Shown here one piece after another: positions 23,498 to 35,943 of a stretch of 64,000 bases of DNA. The notes beneath the pieces were generated by a model that was not told the origin of the DNA, made no database searches, and saw nothing but the letters and a program-made list of their open reading frames with translations. The position numbers were made by a program, and so were the translations under genes. Source of the DNA: Phialocephala subalpina (Eukaryota > Ascomycota > Leotiomycetes > Helotiales > Mollisiaceae); assembly GCA_900073065.1 (NCBI GenBank), contig FJOG01000029.1, positions 383,210 to 447,209 on the forward strand. Reading direction: 5' to 3'. How positions within the stretch are numbered: position 1 is the stretch's first letter; every line of letters starts with the position of its first letter.

Positions 23498-25710
23498 TCA
23501 GGTCGTCTCGGATAAGAGGCAGAAGCCAACTTCAATATCACAACCGCGCTGGTTCAACACATCCCACTCGAATACCTTCTCTCTTGCCTGTTGAATAACC
23601 GAAAAGTCATCATGAAGTCGTTGGACGCCTTGCTCAAAGATAATGGTGAATGTACAGTAGTCTCCTCCTGCAAGGGCAGACCTGGCAATCTGGACGAGTT
23701 CCGTAGCCTTGGTATGGCACTTCTCACGATCGACCTCGGGATTCATTCGGGACTGGACAATGACCGGAATATCTCTGTCAAAGGCGGCATGATATCTTTC
23801 CAGGAGAGCGAGCGCCGAGACGCATTTCTCGTGATCTTGGTGGGAGAAGTGTGTTTTGGTCGCTGTTTTCGAGATTTCCACCCATGAACATCTCCTTGAT
23901 AAAGATCGTGATACCCTTGGCACTGGCAGAAAGACGCTGATTTTTTTGGCTCGAGGTACTTCAGAACTCGGGCACACCCTTCCTGGAACCAATCGAGATC
24001 GTTGCCGTCGCTGGCCAGTCTGCACTTGATGAGCCCTCTTTCAGTTGGGTGTTAAGTGTCCTCGCGCCGGAACGGATTGATATAACGCTGGATGGATCTC
24101 TTCGCGCGACTAGGGTGTATGTCCTCACCGTTGGAGAGTGTCATCCCGTTCTTGTACAAGGGAACGGGTTCGATGGTCTTTGCATATATGAGAAGGTTGT
24201 CGAATATGTCGGCGGCGCACTCGGCAGGTTCCTTGCTTTTGCAGAAATGGTGAGTTCCAGATTTAATTCTCGGGAGACGATATCCTCGGTCTGAAGAGCT
24301 GCGAAGTTTTGGAGGATCCGACTAAATAACAGGACGTCGCTAGCAGTAGCAAGTCGGATTTCGAAATCAGATATTCCTCGAAGAAGTCTAAGAGGCGACA
24401 GTGTCTTTGTTATGTACGTGTCGCAACCTTCGATCGTTGGATTGTGATGGGAAGGATCGATAATACGAACGTGAACAGACTGCGGAGAGGAACGGAAGAT
24501 TGCACGGCAGAATTGAAGGAGACCAAAGGGTGGGTTCCACCCAAAATATGGCTGCATAGGAAGGTCGACGACAACAGTCCAGTTTCGAACCTTGGCGACG
24601 CTGTTTCGATGGTATTGTGCAGCTCTACGGACACTAGGCGCGCCAGCTGGGCGATTGTGATGAGCATATCTTGTCAGTGGTGAGAAGCATACTTTTGAGT
24701 ATTTGATAATATGGAGTTAGCATTCTATTTGAACATCCTTTGAGGGAACGTGGTCAGGCGAAATCATTGGACCAGACAATGTAGGAGATCTGCACTTACG
24801 GGTTCTACACATCTGGCTCATGCGGGCTATAGGTAATATACATTCTATTCTTCCTATAAAGCCACTGGCTTGCCTCCTCATTGATCTGGCGATTGACACC
24901 AAAGAGTGCTGGCGAAAGTCCGTACTTGATACCAGCTCCGTAGTTATCCGACATCGATTCGCGTTGTCCCAGCAAAGGATTGACAAGCAACTATTCATAC
25001 ATTTGAAAGCGTAACTTCAGAGAAATGCCTGTGGAAGTTGACTTTGCCGGAGAAGTGGCTGGAGAATTTTCGGGAGCTGAGGCATCGTTCAGGGATTGGA
25101 CATCTTCGGCCAGATTGGCCAATATATCGGCTAGATGATCAGCTAGCTGATCAGCCATCGTTCATCCTCTAGTCAAGTAAGGACTTTCAAACGTGTCGGT
25201 CAATCGGCTAACTAAGTCTTCAGCCGATCAGCTAGAGCACTTAAATCTTTCTAATCTAGGTACAAAATCCTTGATTTGACCTTGAATTTAGCTCAAAATT
25301 CTACTACATTTTAAGAATATTAAATCTTATTATAAACACTTGTATATATATAGCTTCATTTAAAGAATAATTAAAGGCTTAAAAATAAAGAACGATTCGA
25401 AAATTAGAGAGTATATCCTCAGTTTTCTCTTGGAATTTTATCAGTGTAACGTAACTTTTAATGAGGCTCTAAGCTGATCAGCTAATAGGCGTCAGCTGGC
25501 AAGTCTCCTTTCTATCGGTCAATCAGCGAGTTATTTTACCTCAGCCGATGACCGACCGACCAGCTTATTGGCCACCCTGTCTTCGTCACGCAGTGGCGTA
25601 AGGGGAAGAAGTTTGACGGCTGCTGATAATGTCTCCATGTTGAGGGACTGCTCCTCGGGTGCGTTTGGTTGTAATGCAGGTGTAGCGCCTTCCGTTGGTT
25701 GTTGGTCCAT
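23498..25710 (-). pseudogene. degraded F-box-like paralog, copy C, split by a MITE
   Basis: ATG at 25710 opens a frame (MDQQPTEGATPALQ) that runs to 25588, is interrupted by a hAT-type insertion, and continues in the same frame at 25102. Matches to the intact copy follow: FQMYE-TAG-LLVNPLLGQRES (stop at a likely former CAG), YGLSPALFGVNRQINEEASQ, then in other frames KVRNWTVVV, LQFCRAIF and SPLRLLRGIS, and at the end LLERYHAAFDRD and VIQQAREKVFEWD. At least three frames are used and several stops occur, so the gene is dead. The acidic tail is missing; the frame ends at 23498. Confidence 0.75.
25111..25579. mobile_element. hAT-like non-autonomous element (MITE) with 8-bp target duplication
   Basis: The element begins CAGATTGGCCAATA and ends with the inverted form of CAGGGTGGCCAATA, 12 of 14 matching. 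It is flanked by TCTTCGGC (25103-25110) and TCTTCGTC (25580-25587), an 8-bp target duplication with one mismatch. CAG-starting termini and 8-bp duplications are typical of hAT transposons. It is 469 bp long with no coding capacity and contains repeated GATCAGCTAG-type subterminal motifs, including an 18-bp perfect palindrome at 25136-25153. Removing element plus one duplication restores the reading frame of copy C, which supports the boundaries. Confidence 0.85.
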
Positions 25711-26280
25711 ACTTAAATGTGTTCGAAGGCCCTATCATTGAACGGATCAGTTGGCGAATCACCGATGAGCAGGAAACCCGTTTCGAGGCACCGGACGCAA
25801 GATCGAAAGACGTGTTCGGATGGATTCAGATATACCTACAGGTGTGTATGCAGTTGAAGTATCGAGTTGTACGGGTCTAACGAAGCCAGGAGGAGGAGGA
25901 GGAGGAGGCGGCGGCTTGATTTAGTTACTCTATACTTGTTAGAATTAGCGCATTCGCTTCGTGATAGCACTGACACAGGCCACTTACCTCGTCAAATCGG
26001 ACTATCATATTCACCCAAGCTTGCAGGAGAATGGTCCAGTATACTGTGCCATGGTAATTGTCTCCGTGTACCTGACGATGAGGCTTTGTGCTTTATGGTT
26101 TCCAATGCCAGTTTAGTCTTTCTGCGTTTTATAATATCCTGGGGCGGTTGAGTCTTCAAGGTCTCGTGTCCGCAAGAGAACAATCAAGGACAATTGCTTT
26201 GCTTGCCCCAGCTGGGCAGTCGAGCACGAAATCCAATCATCTCCCACCATGCTGCAAACAAGCATCAGCATATGACCTTC
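25711..26280. other. intergenic region
   Basis: About 570 bp upstream of copy C; it includes a short GGA repeat at 25890-25908. No gene is seen. Confidence 0.4.
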
Positions 26281-26898
26281 TTACGCCTCGCTTCCACTAA
26301 CGGTCCAAATATCATAGCTTCTCACCTGCTTCTCCACAATCCTGTCCTTATCAAACGGCAGCACTTCCTCTCCCACCGGCGTTCTCATAGACTCCTCCAA
26401 CCATTCGGCGTATTCCGGAAACATGGTCGTACTCCCATAAATCCTCGTCTTCTTCACGGCTCTAATACCCTCGAACAATCTCAACACTTTATGATCCGAA
26501 CTCCCAAACTGTGCTTGGAACACCTCCAACGTCAACTCATCCACGCCGGAGAAGGCATCTGTAGCTTTTCGGACAGAGAAGTTCGGATCGCAGTCCAACC
26601 TGACTCTGATATGGTATCTGCGGATCAAAGAGATGAGGGAAGCAGAGGAGATAGTGTCGTAGTATAGCCGCAGTCTGGGCATGGAGGAGAGGAGGTTCGG
26701 ATGTGCAAGGAAGGTATTTCAGCCGTACAAGATCTGCCGTGCTTCTTCGTGGATCTTGTGGCAGGTAGACAGGATTTGAGGATATATTGGAGGGTCGCCG
26801 AGGCGTCGCGGTGTAGAGACGCGTGGGATGATTAGGAGGAGGGAGTATATCTGGTTTCGAATCTCTCCAGGAATGTCTGTGAATGTGTATTCGATCAT
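26281..26898 (-). pseudogene. short fungal 2EXR/F-box-like protein with one in-frame TGA
   Basis: From ATG 26898 one frame runs to the stop at 26281 and would encode about 205 residues, but TGA at 26719-26721 interrupts it. The N-terminus FTDIPGEIRNQIYSLLL and the segment ILSTCHKIHEEARQILYG are the hallmark of a very common fungal family (LP-E-R--IY--LL, then C-QI--EA---LY--N-F). The stop falls exactly where the family usually has Arg before NTF, so a CGA to TGA transition is the simplest explanation. The rest (TLEVFQAQFG and later) is open and well preserved. It is therefore probably a recent nonsense allele; readthrough cannot be excluded. Confidence 0.65.
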
Positions 26899-28089
26899 TT
26901 TTGTATCGCGAATAGCTTGGGTGTATATTACAATAGCTATCGAAGCAATAGAGATTGACGAAGAGTGAAATACGGACAAAAGGGAAAGTGAAGCATGAGG
27001 TCATCACCACCAGATCCATGCCAAGACTTCAAAATTGTGCTCCTGCGCTCCGCTCTAAGCCACGTGATGATGAGGCAGCTAAAGGAGTATAGCGCTGCAC
27101 GTGGGTAAATAATACCTGGTAATTGGCTAGAACTCATATTGTAAGAATTAGGGCCATTGCTCCCGGCCATTTTAAACAAGCCCCTTAAAAACGAGCTTAT
27201 ATTTTTAATATTTTATTATTTAATTAAATATTTATAAAGTTTTATAATATTAAAACTTTGAATTAATAAATAATAATTGGTTTTTTTATATTAATTATAT
27301 TTTCTAATTTATAAATTAATCTTTTAATATATCGCCGAAAATCACGTAAATTAATTTAGTTTTTAAAAATTAATATAAAATAATAATTTTTAATTTAAAT
27401 TAATTATATTTTAAATTATAATTATAATTTTCTTTAATTAATAAATTAATTTAATATAATTTAAATCCTTTTATTTTTATTAAATTCAAAAGAATATTTA
27501 TCGAATTATAAAAAAAGAATTTAAATTAAAAATTTATTTAATTAAATATTTATTATTATTAATATTTTAAAATAAAATAAGTTTTTTTAATTTATATTCG
27601 AAAGATAAAAAAGTTGAAAACAAATTATATATTATTAATAATTTATTTTATAAAACATTTATCGAATAATTCGAATTAATATTAAAAATATTTAAAATTT
27701 TTTAATAATATAATAAATAATTTAATAAATTTAATAATAATATATTAATTTAAATTTAATAATAATATATTAATTTAAATTTAATAATAATATATTAATT
27801 TAAATTTAAGAATTTTTTTATATTATATACTTTATTTCGATATAAATAAATAATTTTAATAATTTTAAGAATAAATCTTTTATTTTTTTATAATAATCGA
27901 ATTATAAAATATATAAATATTTTGTATTTATTATTTAATTTAAAATATTATAAAAAAAATTTAAATTTTTATTTTTATTTTAAAAAGAAAAAAATAATTA
28001 ATTAATTTAATATAAATTTTTAAAATAAAAATATTAGAATATATAATATTATAAATCCAAAGAATGAAATATTAATTATTATTATCACG

Positions 28090-28343
28090 TATTGGATTGG
28101 ATATTCTATTGGCGCAGCTTCTGGCCGGTTTACAGCCACCACCTAAGGCTGCGCAGCCTCTATAACCTACGTAGGGTTCGCGTAAGCTTACGCGTAGCGT
28201 AGGAGGTCTTACGGGGGCTGTACGGTTGTTATTCTTAGGCTGTTATCCTGTATATAGGGGCCCTCTTAATCTCTGGCCGAAGGGTAGAGATTAGTCTAAT
28301 ACCAACCTAACCTATTGTTGCCTCCTTCTATTTTACACCTCAC
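28090..28343. mobile_element. G+C-normal island in the AT block, possible solo LTR
   Basis: About 250 bp of ordinary base composition begin and end abruptly inside AT-rich DNA. On the minus strand it starts TGTGAGGTGTAAAATAG and contains CCCTATATACAGG (TATA-like), as expected for a retrotransposon LTR promoter. I could not find a convincing 5-bp target duplication (the left flank is degenerate), so the LTR assignment is tentative. Its unmutated state suggests it arrived after the surrounding DNA was mutated, or that it is too short or too rare to be hit. Confidence 0.45.
28146..28194. repeat. three perfect palindromes in tandem
   Basis: AGGCTGCGCAGCCT (28146-28159), CCTACGTAGG (28166-28175) and CGCGTAAGCTTACGCG (28179-28194) follow each other within 50 bp inside the island. 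Each is an exact self-complement. Confidence 0.85.
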
Positions 28344-29130
28344 AATTATAATTAATTTGATTATATTTTAAGTAATTTTTATATAATTTTTATTTAATTC
28401 TTATTAATAATTTGGTAAAATATTATAATTATATATATTATTTTAAATATTTTTATTTCAAAAAAATATTATAATTAATATAATAATAATAAATTTCAAT
28501 AATATTAAATCGAAATTATTATTTATTATTTATTAGAATATAATATATTTTTATTTTTATAACTTTTAATTAAATTAATAATTATTCTAAATAATAAATC
28601 TTATAAAATATAAGAATTTCGAATTTCTTATAATATTTATTTTTCTTTTAAATTTATTATTTGATTTTAAAATTATTTTCGTTTTTTATTTTAAATTAAT
28701 TAATAAATATTAAATATATTATTAATTTTGCGATTATAATATTATAACGAAAAATTTAAATTAAATATTATTAAAATTAATTTTATTAATAATAAATTAA
28801 TATAAATCGGTTTTATTAAAATATTTTTCTAATTATAATATTTATATTTATATAAAAATTAAATCTTTTTAAAATTATAAAAATAAGGTTTATAATAATT
28901 ATTTCAATATAAAGATTAATAAAATTTTATAATATATATAAAAATAATTAAATTTATTTTAATTTTATATAAATTTTTTCATATAATATATTTTATTTAT
29001 TTTATATTAATTATTTTTAATCGTGAAAAAGTACTTGATTATATTTATATATTATTAATATAAATAAGAATTAATAAAAAGTAAAAGCAAATAATTAATA
29101 GAAATTATATGATTGGCCATTATTATAAGA

Positions 29131-32100
29131 TTAACCCTAGTAATATATAAGCGCAAATAAGAGTTTGAGTTTAATTTCTTTAGAGATTCATATATTCTTA
29201 TTTATTCGAGACCTATAATTAATAATGGGAATCCACAAAAGCATTTCTTACAAATTCTTGGAAATTTCCCTCAAAACCCCACCCTCTAAAGTAGAATCGA
29301 ACAGTTGTCCCTCATACTATAGATGCTATTGTTTTTTTACCGACCTGCCTTCGCCTCAAGTAGTAAGCCCCCCATTTACCCGATACAATTAAGTCTGCAA
29401 CTGTGCCTAAAGCGTCTTACAAATCTCTCTCTATTCGCTTCCCAGATCAATACCTCGACCAAGGTACATGCTGAGATTTGCAATCAAAATCGTTACATCT
29501 GACTTTGCATAAGAAAATTGTCTATAGCACAAAAATCCCCAGATAGCGATGACAATAATGACTTATTGGATATGGCAAAGCTCTTCTCGGGCATAATGCA
29601 AAAGAACATCTTAGCATCGCGTACTTAGACCGCAATAATATCGATAGTTTTATTAATATAAATCAAGCTCTTATCAAGCACGAAGCAGCAAAGCATCTCA
29701 ATATGCGCGACATCAAACCCCTGTAGTATAATAGACTTACAGGGCAGTGAAATCCGTGAATGCAATCCAAATCCTAACTATTTAACAAAAGGCAGTATTC
29801 AAAGCGAGTATATTGCGCTTCTCAATTTAATCCAGGCATCGTGTAACGACTCATTCAATTTCAGATCCAATTATACTAAGTGATAATGAATCTATGAACC
29901 CCGAGTCTGAAACAGACTATAGTGATCTTAATGTCAGCCTCACAACTAACGAGCCTGGTTTCAAAAGTCTGTGATTTTCAGGGCTTCTCGCTAACAAATA
30001 AACACTGAAGCAAAATGTTGAGTTCTGAACCGAAATACAAAATACTTTAAGTAACTTGAATAAACACACTTTGACTTCTTTTGAATATAGAACCACAAGC
30101 TAAAAAAAACTCTCATTTGTAGCTATTCTAAAATCTTTAAGTAATGACGACAATACCAATACTTAACCCACAAAAAGATTAAGGTCGTCTGCTATTTCTT
30201 GCAATAATCTAGCTTCTAATAGCGACAGTTCCGATTTTGAGTTGCAGGATGGCTATCACAGTTTCGCTCAATCCCGATAGCCGGACCTAGCTGTGGAGAG
30301 TCTACAATAGTCAGACTTGACCAACGACCCTCTGCTAAGGCCTCGCCGCCAACGAGATGCTACCAGAAACTTGGGTCATAAGCGGCCACATACGCCAGCT
30401 CCCACCAGACTGGCTAGCGCCGCTCCCACCATTTCTAACGCACTCGAATCCAACGACGTTAAAAACCCCCAGTCAGTCACTCTACTTGCCGCTCTTGGCC
30501 AGGAACAAGAGATCCGCGACATTAACCAGGAAATGGTTGATGATAGAGACACTAACAATTCTAACCACAAAATTCTAACGATATAAGCAACGCCAATATC
30601 TCTGAGATACAAGGCCAGCCGCGTGCTCGCAAACGCGTCAAGAGAATGCAGGATACAGAACACAATACATAGAGAGTCATTTTACTTATTCTATTAATGT
30701 CTCATATCAAGCGATTGCAACCAACTTGTCTAGTAGCGTGTAAGAAAGCAAAGAAATTCCTATCTATGGATACCTGAAAATAAAGACCATCAAATAGAAG
30801 GTCGTATATTGTCTTACCTTTTCTTAAGAACGGCTGTCGAATACTCACAACCGAACTCAAAGACAAGACAGCTTCATCGACATTGAAGAATAGCAATTAG
30901 TTGCTCCAGCTTCTGAGATAAATCAAGAAGTGTTCCGGTATCAACAAAAAGGCGATCTATAGACAACAGAGGATGCGATGATGTGTAAAATGAAAAACGA
31001 GAGGTTTTGTAGGAAGAAATCCACAATGTTCTCCCTCATCGAAGTATAGGAACACTGCAGATGCGCTATTTCATGAAGTTGAAAAGCCGTCATCCCTAGT
31101 CGATCGCCCGTCACCCTTATTGCAGCGGCCACCGTTTTCAAGATGGTTTGCATCTAGATATACTAATTCATACAATAAATGATATATTTACGATAATACC
31201 AGTTGAGTTTGTGATCAACTAGTCTATCCGGTGCCGGGCCCTGGCATATAATACCAGCCTTGTCATTTCTTGGATAGAACAATGTACCGGGTCGAGTTTC
31301 TTGCAAAATAGAGGAGCTTAGCATGGCTCTCACTTCCTTGATCAAGATCAGAATAATAAAGGGCTGCAAGAGCTACAATGGCAGGTCACGACGACCCGGA
31401 GTGCGAGCGGCGCGGAAAGAAGCGGCGATATCGGGATAAGACCAAAGAGCTTTATGGACATACCCACTATTCCAAGAGGAGCAATTTCTGGTACGATGCA
31501 AGCGACGATGGTGACGAATGCCCACTTCCTAGACTGAACCTAAAGCTATTGCCAATATCAGCAAATAAGCACTGCATCCCTCAAGCATGTCTCGAAGTGC
31601 CGCATGTTTACGACTTGGCAGCCTAAAGTCATCTTTACCTGTACAATTTAAAGCAGACGATATGCGGTTCTAGGCCGAACACAGCTGTTCTCCCGATCTT
31701 ATAGGCAATATGCGGCACCATACTCAACACATTCCCTCTGCCACACATGCGTCGGTACCTGTCGCTGAGTCCCGGGTATTGTGCTTTCAAGGCTTCCTCC
31801 AGCCAACAAGAATCGGAGATGGTACAACGTGTAATCTCGAGTTCGAATCGCTCTATATCACAGTAAGCCTCGACATACTAATCTCGACTGCGGCATTCGA
31901 CATCGGATCCAGCCAAGAGGCGTTTGTAAAACCATATCAGGCTGCCCACGCATTCCAAGATCCGTTCTGTAGGGCTGCGGCCCCCGGAAAAAGCTGCCCT
32001 TCCTGGCCAGAGTAAATCGACGATCCAGGTGCAAAGAATTGGAGTGAGCATGGCAGACACTGCCATCAAGTCAGTTACAGTGGAGTATACAGAAACTTCC

Positions 32101-33290
32101 CGCAGCTGAATCTCGCAATGAGACATCTCACCAATCACTGAATTGGGTCTTGAAACTCCCGATCCTCAGTTAATTCAATTCAACCCACAATCCTTGGAAC
32201 AGTGAAAGAAATTAATATTAAGCAACATATAACTCATCTAAGTAAAGTTAACATCAGACATTCAAATACAACATAATAAGCGTTTGTGCATCGCTGGCCG
32301 AATTGCAAAGAAGTTAAGGATATGATTCTTCTCGTCGTCGAATAGAGCCAACATCCCCTCACTGCTCTTATGCGCTTCCGCGTAATGCATGTGACGCATT
32401 CTGAAATGGTGTGAAGTAATTTCGACCGACGAGCGTCATCACTAGCCCACGAATCCCAGTGGTGGGAGAAACCGTCAGTCCACGTACATGTCATAGAGAC
32501 TCAACCGTGGCACAGCGTCTCCTTAATCTAACGGCACGTTATCGGTCACATATCATTTTAAACTTTACAAATTCCGCATGCAATGCCCCCTCTTATGAAA
32601 CCAAGTGGTCTCCTTCTCAGCTACGGTCTACTCATCGTCACCTTACACATTCTCCCAAGGAGCTCGATCGAGATCAAAGTAGATATCCTCCCTTTGACAG
32701 ATCGTCTCCGAAGTGATAGAGACGTCGTCATATAGATTGAGACGAATGCAATTGAGGCAGTGTTGGTAGAGCACTGCATCAAAACACTATGCGTCTGTTC
32801 CACGTGCCCCGATAGGAAGGAGTCTAAAGGTTCACTCTTTTGCAGCTGTCTAAACAAATCACGCTAACCTCCCCGTCCCCTAACCATTTATTAATGAGAT
32901 CAATCCTGCTCAACCACAATTGCCAGCCTCACTTCTGGATTTGGTCACTGACACCTGCATGCAAAGACCACAATTGAGCGCAGAAGTGACATGAGAGTGG
33001 ATAAGTGATTACTAGTAAGTCAACCCAAGGCCCCCTTTCCCTCGCGAAACATCTGTGGTTTCGACGCCTTCATCAATGCCCTGCAGCGAAGAAATGAGAG
33101 GCTATGCATCCGCTGTATGTGAATCGGCTAGTGCAGTTGTCCTGAGCGGTGCCAATCCTACCCTATAGGTCAACAATGAAACATGATACATCGTGAACCC
33201 GCGGACTTGGAGCATCATGGTATGCTCTATCGGTGGGTCAATAAAAAACGCTACACATACACGCTTGCCCACGTTCTATTTCCAGGCATC
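29131..33290. other. 4-kb region without recognisable genes
   Basis: The part up to about 30700 is A+T-biased with many stops. The longest frames (30317-30586 plus, 89 codons with a C-terminal RKRVKR-like continuation in another frame) look like remnants of a transposon protein, but I cannot name the family. A short ORF at 31378-31626 (82 codons, MAGHDDPECERRGKKRRYRD...) has gene-like composition but no known domain. The rest to 33290 shows nothing. Confidence 0.4.
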
Positions 33291-35209
33291 TCAAGCAGGG
33301 GCGAGTCGGATGTAGCACAGCTGCGGCACATGCGCGACCGAGTCGAAGGCGCTATAACTCGAAAGCTCTGCAGGAACGGGGAGGAGCTTGAAGTTCCAAA
33401 AGATAATGGTCATGACGGTGCGCATTTCTAGGTACGCGAATTTTTTGCCTGTGGGACTGTATCAGCGAGGGGTGGTGGTAAGTAGGAAGCCAGGCGTGAG
33501 ATTCAGGGAAGCAGTGGGAAGGACGGAAGTGATAGTTAGCAACTATACTTGTTCGACATACCGAAGCAGCCTCTCGCTCCTCCACCAAACTGCGTATTAG
33601 GCCCAGCCTGCACGTCAATACCGACTCTGCCCTCACTATCTGTCGTCAGCCATCTCTCCGGCTTGAACTGAGCCAGATCCTCCGGGTCCCATTCGCCAAT
33701 CTTCCCCCTCGCCTCCCTGCTCGTCTGGCTCCGCAACTGCTCATCCACAGGCATCGCAGGCGCAATGAACGACGGGCCGTTCGTCATGAAGAGGACATTC
33801 GTGCCCTTAGGCAGCCGCACCCCCAGCAACTCCGTCTCGACCAAGCACTGCCGCGCCTGCGCCGCGGCCGTCCCGCCACAGCGCAGCATCTCCTCGATCA
33901 CCGCGTCCAGATACGGACAGCTGCTTGTCGTGATCTCGACGTAGCTCGGCTGTCGCCCCTCCGCTGCCGCCGCCGGGATCGCGTCTCGCAGGGCCTCGCG
34001 AAGGCGACGCTGCACATCTTGGTGGTCCGTCAGGAACTTCATCCCCCACATCAGCGTTGTGGACGTCGTCTCGTGGCCCGCGAGAAGGAAGCCGAAGAGC
34101 TCGTCCTTGAGCACCGTGTCGTCGAGGCGCGGCGGTCGGCCTTCCTTGCGTGCTTGCAGCAGTTCGCGGCGCAGGATGTAATCCATGGCTGAGTGGACAG
34201 GCGCGTTGCCGATGCCTTTTTCGACTTCAATCCCAAGGCGGTCTCGAGAGTCTTTGAGCGCGACGCTGAGCATCCGGTCTTTGCGATTGAATGCCCGCCG
34301 CACGCCAGGGAGCTTGAGGTAGAAGAAGTAGCTGAGTCCGGGGAGTGGGGATGCGAGGCCGACTTCCATGCTGTTGACCGCGGTCCTGATGCACTGCACG
34401 TCGAAGGGGACGGGGGCCTGGGGAAAGACGGCAGGGAGGTCTTGCTTCGCAGGAAGTTCGAGCGCGGAGCACTGCGCGAGGACTTCTATTTGAGAAGTTG
34501 TAGTGCGCGCTTCTCGGCCAACGGAAGCAGCCCAGATGGTGTCCAGCGCTGCATTGGCGATATCCTCGTGCGCTGCAAATGGGTGACTGTCAGCAAGCAT
34601 GGCTTTCCTACGCCAGAGCTGTAGCAGTTCCAATGTTGCATCGTACAGCCGGGGTGCTGCAACCTATGGCGGTGTGAGACTTTTGACTACTACCTCTAAT
34701 GTAGATATATATTCTCCCTCTTCGGCGAATACAAACACACTCACTTCGTTCAAGAACGCGGGCGCCATCAAATCCGACAGCAGCGCGCGGTGCGCCCTCT
34801 GCTTCGGCCCACTCGGGAACGGAAAATGATGTTCCCTCAAAATCGGCAGCACAACATCCGTCGTAAAGGCGCTGCGATCAAACTCCCTGCTCCTTCTTGT
34901 TAAGACGTCCTGGCACTCCCTGGCATCGGCGACGATGACCCACGGCAGCGCGAACGGCTTGACGAAGACCTGCACCATGGGCGCGTTCAGCTGGCGGCAC
35001 TGCTCCGTCATCCACGTGAAGGTTTCGCGCGTGTCTTTCTTCCATTTCATCATGCCTGGTATGTCGCCGAAGATGCTGCGGGCGGATGCGTGGTTGTACG
35101 GGATGCCGGGGATGGGCTTCGGCAGCGCGGCGCGGTAGAGGAGGGTTAGGACGGTGAGAACTACACCGGCTGCCAACGCGGTAGAGGAGGAGGAGAGGGA
35201 GAAGGCCAT
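33291..35209 (-). CDS. cytochrome P450 monooxygenase (GC-rich gene)
   Basis: Three exons: 35209-34745, 34663-33562, 33448-33291; introns 81 and 113 bp with GTGAGT and GTATGT donors; 574 residues. An N-terminal membrane anchor (ALAAGVVLTVLTLLYRAAL) is followed by PIPGIPYN. Helix I reads GFLLAGHETTSTT, the ExxR motif is EEMLR, the PERF-type motif is FKPERW, and the heme loop is FGGGARGCFGKKFA with the axial Cys; it is split by the last intron after the Phe-Gly codon start. All key residues are present, so an ER-bound heme-thiolate monooxygenase is expected. The gene is visibly richer in G+C than its neighbours. It is divergently transcribed from the P450 at 35944. Substrate unknown. Confidence 0.9.
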
Positions 35210-35943
35210 GGCTGACGAAACGATGTCTGATGGACCAGGAGAATAAGGTGTGCAAAACACGCAAAGGAGTTGCTGGTCAATGTGCGAGAGTTGCAGGCAG
35301 CATTAAGGTTACTGTAAATGGAGTAGGTATACCATGTCTAGACGGCCGCACCTATCACAACACCTTCTTTACAGGTACTCTTGATGGATATAGCGCCTCC
35401 GTAGGGATACGTGAAAATGCCGTGCGTGCGCAGTCCATAATGCCGGCCCAGGGCTCGAGGGCATAACATAACTGGGGAAGATTGAACAAGTTTCGTTCAC
35501 ATGACGCGACTCCGCAGGCCATCCATCACAAAGTAATGTACCTCGTAGCTAACAGCATTTGACAGATACAAAGGATGAACGCTAAAGTGCCAGATAAGGG
35601 AGGTACAGTGGTAAAGTATCCGAGTTACAACCCATTTGCGTCCCGATGTTATAATGAGTGAAAAGTATAAGATTGCTGCTCGTTGTCAACGAAGGTGAGA
35701 TCCGCTTTTCGCTAAAAACCGAAATGCCGCGTCACGTGTTGGCGTTTGTCGCTGGATCTTACCCCACATTTTTAGACCATATTCAACCTACTCTCGATGA
35801 TTGAAGAGCCCCAAAAATCCCGGGGTAACGGGGTTCTGTCAAATAGTTGTGCATTACCTGTCGCCAAGTGGAGGAGGTCTGCTCACTGCGCTCATTATCA
35901 GAAGATTGCAAGAGCGTCATGTGGTGGCATCAATCTTGTCAAC
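35210..35943. promoter_or_regulatory. shared promoter region of two divergent P450 genes
   Basis: 734 bp separate the two start codons, so both genes could be co-regulated from here. The ATG at 35797 is in frame with the plus-strand gene but lies well before the membrane anchor; 35944 is preferred. I see no unmistakable operator. Confidence 0.5.

Larger units (their letters stand above)
27180..29130. other. AT-rich block, probably RIP-mutated repeat DNA
   Basis: Apart from an island at about 28090-28340, this stretch is more than 85% A+T with almost no CpA/TpG left and stops in every frame. Short direct repeats occur (the unit TTTAATAATAATATATTAA three times at 27735-27800). This is the usual look of transposon DNA after repeat-induced point mutation in Pezizomycotina. 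No coding sequence can be recovered. Confidence 0.8.

Noticed and set aside
27180..29130. AT-rich block as mitochondrial insertion or centromere
   Set aside because: No recognisable mitochondrial gene or tRNA fragment, and the block is only 2 kb; RIP-mutated repeat fits better.
30317..30586. 89-codon ORF as a functional gene
   Set aside because: It lies in stop-rich, A+T-biased DNA, its continuation is in another frame, and no family could be named; kept only as a possible transposon remnant.
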